Source: Gossypium raimondii (lineage: Eukaryota > Streptophyta > Magnoliopsida > Malvales > Malvaceae). From it: a DNA stretch of 64,000 nt. The notes below the pieces were generated by a model. That model was not told the DNA's origin. It searched no databases and worked only from the letters and a program-made list of their open reading frames with translations. Where the stretch lies: contig NC_068569.1 of NCBI RefSeq assembly GCF_025698545.1, positions 14,384,001 through 14,448,000 of the forward strand, read 5' to 3'. This document shows, piece after piece, positions 1-10,898 of this stretch. The position numbers and the translations under genes were made by a program. The first letter of the stretch is position 1. Each line of letters starts with the position of its first letter.

Positions 1-3000
1 GTGGAATTTGGGCAAGAAAGCAATAAACTTGAATGCCCTCATCAGATAATGCTACATAATGCTACTATCTCTCGTGCTTAACTTGGAAATACTTGAAAAC
101 AAGCAGTTAACTGCATGCTGTTTTCTCGTGGACAAATGAACATGTAGAAAGCAAGACAGTCCATTCATTTTCGATATTTTCTTATTTGTCTAAATCATAT
201 CTATGCTCACCATAACCAACGTTCATCTTCAGCTGTCTAAAGAATTCTTTCATAAATTTATCTGCTGGGTCCTATATAACCATTGAGCAATTAATTTATT
301 GTGGCATTTTTAACAGTCCTATTCACGTGCAATTGAATTGGAAGATACAAGAGTCTTTGCGCTAATTGAATGTGGAAACATCTTTTTGATGCTTGGTTCC
401 TTTAGAAAGGTAAAACCTTTTTGTTATGTTTTCCCTTCTAACTCACTGAATGTCATTACCTTTTAATTTTATGAGATAGAACCTACCTTTTCACTTTTTA
501 AGCAATATCCATGTGATAGCTTAGAGTTAAAGTTAATCTCAATGGGATCTTATGAGGCAGTAGTTATGAAATGTTTCACAGTTAGCTATCGATATCCTTT
601 TTTGGCTCAAAATTAGGAATTTATTCCGTTTATTGATTCTTCATTCAATCATTTGACAAGCGAGTCTATTGAAATCTTGTGTGCTCTAATGAAATGTTTC
701 ACAGTTAGCTATTGATATCCTTTTAATTCATTCCTTTTTTGGAGTGCTCACGGATGTTAATCTGACAAGCTATGATTTTCATTTATTGCACTACTCATCA
801 CACACTCTTTATGAAATGATGACAATCGTGTGTGGTAACATTGTCTTTGTTCATCAAGGGAATTGAACAATTTCAGCAAGCACTAAAGATCTCGCTACAA
901 AACATGTCTGCACTCTATGGACTTGCGTCTGGACTGCTAGGTATGGCAAAAGAATGTAGAAATTCAGGAGCGTTCAGATGGGCAGCTTCATTATTAGAGG
1001 TTAGTCATCTTTCAGTTTGATTGAATGGCTTGTAACTTTTATGACAGAAAAAGACAAGAATATAATATTAATATTTTGGTACTGGATTGTCACAGGATGC
1101 ACGTAAAGTTGCAGAAGCTAGCATCAAATCAGCTGGAAATTCATCATGTACATGGAAGTTGCATGGTGATATTCTGGTAAATAATCTATATTTAGCCCTT
1201 AGATGTACCTTGATTTTTTTTTTTTGGGGGTGGGAGGCTTTTTCTTTTGGTGGGGTGGGGCCATATTTTTTGCAACCCTATTTTTGAAACATGACTGATT
1301 CAATTTTGAGGGATATTCTTCTCCTGGCCAGCTTACATATGCACAAGTTTTTCCATGGACAGAGGAGAGCCAGGGTTTAGAATACAATGCAGAAACTTTC
1401 AAGAACTCCGTATATTCATGGAAGAATACCTGTGGTTTGGCTGCTATATCTGCCAGAAACTCTTATCAACGAGCTTTGCACTTAGCTCCATGGCAGGCTA
1501 ATATCTACATTGACATTGCAATTAGTTCTAATCTTATCTCTTCTTTCAATCAGGATAACACACTTGATAAGTGTACTTGGTAAGATCTTAGGTGGTTTTC
1601 TTTACAGAACCGTTTCATGCTCCTGCAGATTTGCTCTTTTGACTTACTATCTTTTTTATCAGGAAGTTACCCGAGAAGTTGACACTGGGGGCTTTAGCAC
1701 TAGAGGGTGAGAACTCTGAGTTCTGGGTGGCTTTGAGCTGTTTGTCTGAGTGTAATGCACTTAAGCAGCACTCGTTAATCAGGGGACTGCAGTTGGATGT
1801 GTCTTTAGCCTATGCTTGGGCATATCTTGGAAAGGTACCATCCGCTTATTTTATTTTCCTGGATTTAGATTGTAATTTGAAAATAAATGAAACCAACTCT
1901 GTTATTTATTTATGAATTGACTAATATTGCATTTACAATGTGTTTAGTATGTAGAAAAATAAATCCTGTATAGGCAGGCCATATTCTATGGGAAGAATGT
2001 TAACGATTTCAGATGTCATATTCAATAGATGGTTAGTAGTTGCTGTGTTAGAAGTCACTTTCTATGGATGGTCAGGAGCTTGAAAAATGTGCAATTCTTA
2101 GCTTAAATGCAACCCTAAGGTTAACCTTTGAAGTGTGTGCTTAAACTTGTCTTGATCAACTCTTGTTGTTAAGAGTCTAATTGTTGATGCCTTGATGGGT
2201 ATCTACCGCCTCTATATTTTGGCAGCTTTATAGAGAAGAGAATGAGAAGAAATTGGCTAGGCAAGCATTTGACTGTGCTAGAGGTATAGATCCATCGCTG
2301 GCATTACCATGGGCTGGGATGTCAGCTGATGCTCATACTGGGTAAGTTTTTTACTTTTTTCTGTTTACAAAAATATTTAGAAATGATTTGTCGGTTAATA
2401 GTCATATCAATACTGAACCATACTTAATTTTTTAGGGATTCAACACCAGATGATGCTTTTGAGAGCTGCCTACGTGCTGTGGAGATATTTCCGGTAAGTG
2501 TTGATATCACGTTTTATGCTCTTCCCAAGGTATGAAATTAACCTTGAATTAATTGTTTGCTGCATAATCCTGTACGGTCAGCAAAGAAATTGAGGCCGTA
2601 ACCATATCCTACCAGAGCAGTTTTAACTGCTGGGCTTGACCTGCATTCTACAAATACTTTATGCAACTGTAATCTGATCTTTGCTTTATTTGCAGCTTGC
2701 AGAGTTCCAAATTGGACTTGCTAAGCTTGCTTTACTTTCTGGGAACCTTTCTTCTTCGCAGGTATTGTAGCTAAAATGTTACAGCACATCATCTTCATAA
2801 AAAATAAGAAAAAAACACACGAGAAAGTCAACCGCAAAAATATTTGAAGCATACCACTATCTGGGAAAGATATACCTGTAGCAACAACTGATAAGAACCA
2901 TGCTTTAACAAGTATTTGTGTGATAGTTCTAGTGTTTTATAACAGGTATTTGGAGCTATCCAGCAGGCTGTGCAACGGGCACCGCACTACCACGAATCCC

Positions 3001-6000
3001 ATAATTTATATGGGCTAGTTCACGAGGCACGTATGCAGTTTCAAGCTGCCATTGCTTCTTACAGGCTAGCTCGCTATGCCATCAACATTTCTTTAGGCAC
3101 TGTCCTCAAATCTCACTTGAAAGACATATCAACAAATTTGGCTAGATCACTTAGTAAGGTAAAGAACCTTCGCACTTTTTCATGTAAATGTGTAGTTTTT
3201 GCAGACTTTTGTTGATATATTCTTTTAATTTAATCTTATTGTCACAGACTCAGTAACATAAAACATGTAGTTTTCCTTTCCTTAATAAGCAAAAGGCTTT
3301 TTTCCCTTTTATTTCATGGGCAGGCAGGGAATGCCATTGGTGCTGTGCAAGAATGTGAAGACTTGAAGAAAGAAGGTTTTAATTATATTGATATCTGGTT
3401 ACTCAGTGGTAGCTTGTTTACATTTTCTATATTGCCATGCTTTAATCTGGTAGGGGAAGGAGTTGGACTCATGCACTAATGGTTGTTTCCAGTGAGTCCA
3501 ACATTTCACTGAAGTTAGTGCAACGTGCATCTGCTAACATATCATAGTTTCAACTTTCAAGCATAATAGGTGTTTTCTTGGGAAAGCATACCCCTTCAGT
3601 CTTTTAATGGCTATCATGTTCTTCCTGATCTGATTCAGAACTGTGGATAAAAAACATAGTTGACTTTTGACTTCACAAGATTCTATGTTTTTTTTTTAAT
3701 GATCTAAATTCTATGTTTGATCTTTCAAAAGGCGTGATTAATCTCTTCTATGTTAATATATATTTTTTTGTAAGGTATGCTTGATGCTGAAGGTTTGCAA
3801 ATATATGCTTTCTCCTTATGGCAATTGGGTGAGAATGATTTAGCCCTCTCTGTGACTAGGGCCCTGGCTGCCAGCGTTTCTACCATGGATAGGATATCTG
3901 CAGCTGTGTCTGTTAGTTTCATTTGTAGATTGCTGTACTACATTTCTGGACCGGATTTAGCAATTGGTAGCATTCTGAAAATACCGAAGGAATTATTTCA
4001 TAGTTCAAAAATAAGCTTTATTGTGTCTGCCATTAACGCTCTGGATCAGAATAATAGGCTAGAATCGATTATTTCAAGCAGTCGATACTTTCTTGCATCA
4101 CAGGAGGAGATCACTGGGATGCATTATCTAATAGCACTTAGCAAACTGGTATGCCTTCTTTGTTGATTTTAAATTGAGTATTCTATTCTGTACTAGTTTA
4201 GGCCCTATGCATTTAGTGTATGTCACTATACCTTTGGTTTACGCAGATTAAACATGGGACAAAGCACCACCTTGGGTTTCAGAATGGAGTCAACCATCTT
4301 AGAAAAGCTCTTCACATGTACCCTAACAGTATTTTAATAAGGTATATTTTGATTCTAGCTAGCAATTTTTGGAAGTCCCTAAGCAATGATTAGGAATTTT
4401 AATAAGGTTCTATTAATTATTACTGTGTGCATATTGATGCTACCTATACTAAACATGCAATATATAATATTTTTTACTCTTAGCTTTCTGTCAACCTACT
4501 TGCAATTCTAACATGAGTGTTGTGGGAACAGGAACCTACTTGGTTATATTTTGCTATGCAGTGAAGTATGGGGAAATAGTCATGTGTCAAGTAGATGTTC
4601 CATCGTTGACGATTCTGACTCTAAGAACAAAGAGGGCTTAAAATCGGCCTGGGAGATTTCCAGTGCTGGGGCAGTTGCTTGCCATGCGATCGGCAATAGT
4701 GAACCGAGATTCTCTTTCCCAACATGTAGCTGTCAATGCACGAGTTCTGGAGCTATGCAAGAATTGCAGAAGTATTTTAACTATTACCTGCTATCAGTTT
4801 ATTTATTTCTTTCATGGTTTTTGGCTTGTAGGTTATTACTCTAGAAAACCAGTTGGTTTTTGTCTGCAGTTCAGGGGGAGTATGTTATTGCAGTCTCTGC
4901 ATGGAATACATTATGCAATTCCTAAATTTGGCGCACATAACAATTTTCTTTCCTCTCCCTTAAGAAAGGCTGCCTGCATCCCCTCCCCTCAAAGGAGAGG
5001 ATGCAAATATCTTTGTTTTTAGTTGGAAATTGAGTCTATGAAGATATTCCTTGTAGTTCAGTCTGAACTGTTTTTGTTGGATGTGTAATTAAGGATGACT
5101 TGTTGTGTCTATTCTAAATTTGCAGGTGCTTACGGCGAGAGCCATGGAACCATAATGCCCGATACTTGCTTATCCTTAATCTTTTACAGAAAGCACGTGA
5201 AGAGAGATTTCCTGTAAACATCTGTATTGTTCTTGAGCGTCTCATAAGTGTGGCTCTTTCTAATGAGTTCTATTCTGGAAAAGAAGCCATTTGTCAATAT
5301 CAGAAGTTTCAGATTTATTTATGTGCTTCTGAAATTCTTTTGCAAAGGGGGAATATAATGGGCTGTATTGACCAAGCCAAAAATGCTTCAGTACTTTCTC
5401 TTCCGGATAGCTTCCAGTTTTTTGGACACTTACTATTATGTCGTGCCTACGCTGCAGAAGGAAATTTAAAATTTTCTAAAGAAGAGTATGAGAGGTGCTT
5501 GGAGCTTAAGACAGATTTTCTAGTTGGTTGGCTATGCCTAAAACTAATGGAATCTCAATATGAAGAGCAACCTGCTTCAAATATTTTTGAGTTAGCCTTC
5601 AAGGAAGGCTCAGAAGGGAGGAATAATTCATGGAATATGTGGATGGCTGTATATAGTTTAGGGATGGGCCTGATATGTTTATGGAATCAGGACTTTCTTT
5701 CAGCAGAGGAATTTCTGGAACAACCTTGTTCGTTAACCAGTGCTGAGAGCTGCATTTTCCTTTGTCATGGTATCCACCTATTGATGGAGATTATTTTTTT
5801 GGATGATTTCTTTTTAAGTGTCAACATGCTTCTTTAAAGTTCAGCTACATATGGATTTTTTTGTACTTCTTTTTTTTGAGTTATAAAATTTCCCTTCACA
5901 TGGAGACTATAATCGATGATTCAGGTGTCACTTCTATGGAGATTGCAAGGAGGTATCATGATTCGCAATTTTTATCCAGTGCCATAAGGAGTCTCAGCAA

Positions 6001-7257
6001 AGCTCATATAACTTCTTCGGTCCCAATTCCCATTGTCTCAGCATTGTTAGCCCAAGCAGAAGGAAGCATTGGTTCTAGGAAAAAGTGGGAGAGAAATCTT
6101 CGCCTTGAATGGTTTTCTTGGCCACCAGGTTCACTCCTAGTCCACCCTCTATTTTTAATGTCTTATATATACACACACGCATTTTTCCACTAAAGGTTTA
6201 TGTGTGCACACGTCTGTGAAATTGGTTGATTACTTGGCATGTTGCTTGAAATTTTGAAGAGATTATAAAAGAACAAGCTCTACCATCAATTGCAATGTTA
6301 ACACCTCCTCCCTTGACTGGTTGATGGATGAGAGTTTCTTGTTCCATATAAAGGGGAATGGCAAGGAGTTGGGGTTGGTGCACTAAACAGATTTCGAAGT
6401 GCCTGCTATGGTGTTCAGTGCCTAAATAATGTTTATGTTTTTTAAAGTTAAGCTCTGACCAAAGAGCAATCGTTTGATGTCTATCCCAAAACCGTTGAAC
6501 AAAAATACAAAGAGCCACAAGCAAGTATTTAAGAAGGCTATAGTCGGGTTACTCTTCCCCTTGGAAACATTACCTTTTCTCTTGTACATGTAAACCTAAA
6601 ACCTCCCAATTAGCTTTCATCACCTCGTGCCAAGGACCCCAGTTGTCTTGTCAATTACCAGATGTATACCAAGTACAATGATATTTGACTGAATGATTAA
6701 AAAATAGGCAAACCTCAAGATCTGTCAAATAAATATTAAGAAATAAGAGCATTATGATGTTATGTAGCACTAAGGATTGTAATAGATCTGTGACTATTAT
6801 ATCAGATCAATCAGTTTATCTGGGTCTTGCAAAATCGGATCTTGCAACTCTGACCATTAATTTTTATGGCAGTTGTATGCAGAGTAATTGACTGGTGCCA
6901 GACATTAGTATTCGTTGTCACTGAATATTCTGTCAATGGATCCATAGCTACATCCTTCTAATTTCATAAGCTGGCTTGATACATAAATGTTTCTTGACTA
7001 TGTGATTCAAGGGTTCGATGCTAATTCCTTCAATGATAATTCAGGTTCTTTTTTGTGTGTGTATGTGTGTGCGTGCAGAAATGAGACCAGCAGAGCTGTT
7101 TTTTCAAATGCATTTGCTTGCAAGACAGATTGCATCCGAGTCTGACAGTTCATCCAGGGTGGAGGGCTGCCAAAGTCCCCTGCAATGGGTTCTTCGAGCC
7201 ATTCACACAAACCCTTCTGACTTGAGATATTGGAAAGTTCTGCCAAAGCTTTTGTAA
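1..7257 (+). CDS. SKI3: SKI3-like TPR protein, 5' end off the window
   Basis: Subunit of the cytoplasmic SKI complex (SKI2-SKI3-SKI8), which feeds mRNA to the exosome for 3'-to-5' decay; SKI3 is its TPR scaffold. Sixteen coding exons read in one phase: 317-409, 859-999, 1096-1176, 1332-1579, 1663-1834, 2226-2341, 2436-2493, 2696-2761, 2946-3158, 3324-3375, 3775-4148, 4247-4341, 4532-4771, 5126-5769, 5925-6128 and 7079-7257 (TAA). They encode about 991 residues; the family is near 1,170, so the N-terminal part lies to the left and bases 1-316 are intron. TPR-type helices recur throughout, for example [16 protein letters not shown] and AYAWAYLGK. The C-terminal run [17 protein letters not shown] and ending [15 protein letters not shown] match plant SKI3 as I remember it. 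Exon 4532-4771 is low in TPR pattern and the intron after 6128 is about 950 bp. Identity is from recall of the Arabidopsis protein; exon edges are hand-called. Confidence 0.88.
566..726 (+). repeat. Short direct repeat in a SKI3 intron
   Basis: A segment of about 36 bases beginning ATGAAATGTTTCACAGTTAG at 566 recurs at 689 with one or two changes, 123 bases on. Both copies lie in the intron between the exons ending at 409 and starting at 859. It looks like an old local duplication; no function is visible. Confidence 0.75.
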
Positions 7258-8139
7258 CAACAGAGACTCAATTCCGCACATTAGCACACAACTTTTCAAG
7301 ATCCTACTTTGTTTATACAGATTATAGAATGAATCCCTAGGACTACTTGTTCCTCATCTTACAATCGGGTTTTGTAGATTGACCTGTGTTTTCTTGAATG
7401 CAATTAATTAACCTCCAATTTTGTCAAGTAATTGGCAGCTGCTTCCTAAATATAGTTATGGAAAGTTCTGACACTCATTGCAGCGATCTGCTATCCAGAA
7501 CCAAATAAGAAATTAAGAGAGACCGTGAGCGTTCAACGACGAACCTGGCAGTTTCTTCCGAGTTCTTTTTCATTTCCCGATGTCATTTGTAATTTTTCTA
7601 TAACAACAATAAAAAAGATTGTATGTATGTAGGGTTGTTTGGTTATTTGAATAGGAACGAGCTTATCTTGTTAATTGGCATTTGCCAAGAATAACATGCG
7701 CAAATGGTAGCCGGCCACGTACTTATCAAGATGAGGCTGTTAGTAGCAAATAGGGATGTAATTAACAAATATTAAACTGAAGCAGGGTGGGAGTGAGAAA
7801 TGATACATCTAATGTCCATAAAGATTGATAGTAATTTTCAATATCAGACATCTATTGTGAAGTGCTAACTACAGAGCAGTGATAAATTTCGCAATATTTG
7901 TCCCTTCACTACCACTCAAGTTTCCCATCCTAACCACACATATTGAATTTGAGGGTTCCATTCAATTTGCAAAATGGCCCAAAAAATATCAATGATACAT
8001 GTGGAGCATAGAGGAGCCCGTTCGCATCGCAATACTTTGCTCTGGGTATGGGCTTGATCAGCTGAATAACTAGTAGCCTAGTCATGTGAAATGAGTGGGT
8101 TAGGTTACAAGTTAGAAGCTTTGGGAAAGAAATCGGAAG
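7258..8139. other. Spacer: SKI3 3' region and upstream region of the YjbQ gene
   Basis: About 0.9 kb between two genes on the same strand. An AATAAA at about 7,608 is a plausible polyadenylation signal for the SKI3 transcript, roughly 350 bases past its stop. I see no other gene or repeat. Confidence 0.5.
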
Positions 8140-9446
8140 ATGTTGATGCAAAGCTCAGTAATATTTTCATCAAAGCCTGCGTGGGTGAAAGCAGTACACC
8201 GCACATCCTCCACCGATTCCAATTCCATGGCTGCTACCGTCCCCGCCCCCAAGTGGGCTCAGAAGACCGTAACTCTTCCTCCCCTTCGGCGAGGCTGCCA
8301 TCTCGTTACGTCTCAGGTAACGATCCAAACCTCCTGTTCTTGCCTGCCAATTCCATTTTTTTTTCCACCGTTAACTTTTCTTTTGTGAGTCAGATATTGA
8401 AGGAAATTAGACCAGATTTATCAGAATTTAAGTGTGGCCTTGCTCATCTATTCCGTGAGTCTCTCTTTCACTATTTTTCACTTCACTCCTTTGATCCTCT
8501 CTCTGTACAATGATTTTTTTTTTAGAAAAGAGTTGTATCTATATGTGTAACGATTTCAAAATTCCAGTGCAACACACGAGTGCTTCTCTTACTATCAATG
8601 AGAATTATGACTCAGACGTTCGTGACGACACCGAGACGTTCCTCAACAAAATAGTCCCTGAGGTATAGAGATAGCAGAATACAGAGTAGAGGATTTTGTT
8701 TTTATTTTCTTTTAAATGGTGCTTGAAATTTCATTCTTCATTTTGCAGGGAAGATCTGCGCCTTGGAAGCATACGCTTGAAGGCCCTGATGACATGCCAG
8801 CCCATATCAAATCATCAATGTTTGGCTGCGCCCTCACGTGCGTATACTTCGGTTCGATAAGAATTAAGATTCACTTTTTTTTTTCTTTTAATTGCTTCAA
8901 AGGATTTGATCTTCAGTCTTCATTTTACCTGATCTTTATGTTATTCTTACAGGATTCCCATTACAGATGGACGTCTTAACATGGGAACTTGGCAGGTACA
9001 TCATATTTGGCAAATACTGACAATGATCATCAAACTGTATATATGGTCTTTATCTTTGACTGCCCATATGCATTAAGAACATGAATGTTCCCACTTCTCA
9101 TGCATTGCATCTCGTGCTTTGAATGCCCTCGCTTAATTTGCCCTGCGATTGCTAAAACTTGGGTTACGTCTTGATTGAATTTGCTTTACGGTTTTCCTAC
9201 TTAACAAATCGTACAATTTATGCATTGAGAAAATGAATGTTCCCACTTCTATGCGGTGCATTTCTTGCTTTGAATGCCCTGTGATCAATTTACTCGACAA
9301 ATGCTAAATCATGTGTTACATCTTGTTTGAATTTTCAGTTTATTTATTTATTTTTTCTCACTGTTATGCTTCAGGGGATTTGGCTTTGTGAGCATCGCGA
9401 TGCCCCAACAGCTCGTAGAGTGGTGGTGACCCTCAATGGCATCTGA
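8140..9446 (+). CDS. YjbQ/UPF0047 family protein
   Basis: Small conserved protein of the YjbQ (UPF0047) family. Bacterial members have been linked to a weak thiamine-phosphate synthase side activity; the plant role is not settled. Exons 8140-8316, 8394-8454, 8568-8662, 8749-8837, 8953-8995 and 9375-9446 (TGA) give 178 residues in one frame. Family signatures visible are [39 protein letters not shown] and [15 protein letters not shown]. The conserved domain starts near residue 38 ([14 protein letters not shown]). The ATG at 8140 gives a basic, Ser-rich leader of about 29 residues that could be an organelle transit peptide. A second in-frame ATG at 8227 sits in CCATGGC, a good initiation context, and would give the bare domain. 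I chose the longer form; the shorter is possible. Confidence 0.88.
9068..9340 (+). repeat. Tandem duplication in the last YjbQ intron
   Basis: A block of about 120-150 bases starting at 9068 is repeated from 9220 with scattered changes. Shared stretches include ATGAATGTTCCCACTTCT and GCTTTGAATGCCCT in the same order and spacing. It lies wholly in the intron 8996-9374. Confidence 0.8.
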
Positions 9447-10898
9447 GGTACTATATACAGAGATGCTATGTTTCCCTCATCTGTGTAATGGTATTGTACT
9501 TAAGATGGTCTCGTAATGAGATTTGATGGGATACATCAATATGAGTTCGAACTCTATAAACTAGTCAGTGTTCTTTTGTCGAAATAACATTTACAGCAAG
9601 ATGGCATGATTATAGTTAGTTTTGATCGATCTGTTCTGTCCTAATCTCTGCTCAATCGATTTCATAAGAGTTCTCCCTAACCTTAAACTTCTCTTCCATA
9701 GTTATTGTCGAGTAAGAATTTTTACTTCTATCCCTTTGCTTTCGTTGATTTCTTCTCTTTTTTTTTTCTTGTGTAGCCTACATCGGTCTTTTTGTTTGTT
9801 AATTTTAATTTTAGAGCCCCAGCAAAAACGTGGAGAAACACCCACAAAAAACCGGCGAGGGAGGTGTCAGGGAGACTACAGCCGCCAGAGGAAGTTTTTA
9901 ACCCATCTCATTCTGCCGGCCAAAGGCAGAAGAAAATGATGGAGGTGGTCGGAACCCACTTTATTGTTAAAAAAGCTAGAAAGCTGGGATAAGAGAGAGT
10001 TAGAGAAAGCGTTTTAGAGACCTATAATGGAAAATTTTCAATTCACTCCATTTCTCTGTTAAGATTAATTGATGAGATATTTTTTAAACTTAAAAAATAT
10101 GCTGGATATTGTTGATCGGTTCACGAAATATCCAAATTTTATTTTAATTCAGACAACATTATTGAAAAAAAAATGAAAGTAATTTTCATAAATGTCTTAA
10201 ATTATAAATTATAATTTATGATATTACTGGGAAGGACAATTATGAATTCTAAATAATATAAACGAATATCATGAAAGTTGTGATTTTTTCTTTTAGTTTT
10301 TAAGTTAGAATTATATTATTAATAGTTTCAATTGTTTTAAAAGAGAATTTATACAAATTAAATTCAAATTAATTAACTTCTGAAAAAATATCAAATTAAT
10401 TACTTATAAATAAATCAGATAAAAGTTACTAAAATAATTTGGTAACATTATTATTGTAAGGGTACTATTGCTTCAATAGGTTAAATTGTATCGAAGATAA
10501 TTTTTACTTTTAGAGAATGTACTTCTGATCAATTTTATTAATACTTTTTTCAAATAACTTCACATGAGTTTTCTTTAAATATCTCATGACATGAAATATA
10601 CATTTTAACTTTTTTAGAATTGGACACATAATATTCATATTTTTTTGTTTTATTAATATGTAAAAGATCATCCAATCCTATGTGATCACATATTTTTTTT
10701 TAAAAAGTAATCCCTCTGAAAAATAAAGATAATAGAAATATCAAATTATTGCTGCCAAAAAAAAATCAAATTATAATAGAGGGACTAAATAAGGTAAATA
10801 ATATATACTAAAGGAACTTCAATAGAATTTGACCACTACTAAAGGGGCCGAAAATAGTAAAGTAGAGGCCGACGGAAAAGAGAGAAAGAAAGGAAGGA
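9447..10898. other. Spacer between YjbQ and SWI3B genes
   Basis: Mostly AT-rich and featureless. The exception is a GC-richer island at about 9,815-9,960 with short open frames that match nothing I recognise. From 10,080 to 10,800 the sequence is strongly A/T-rich with no coding potential. The last 100 bases are probably SWI3B promoter and 5' leader, purine-rich just before the ATG. Confidence 0.5.
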
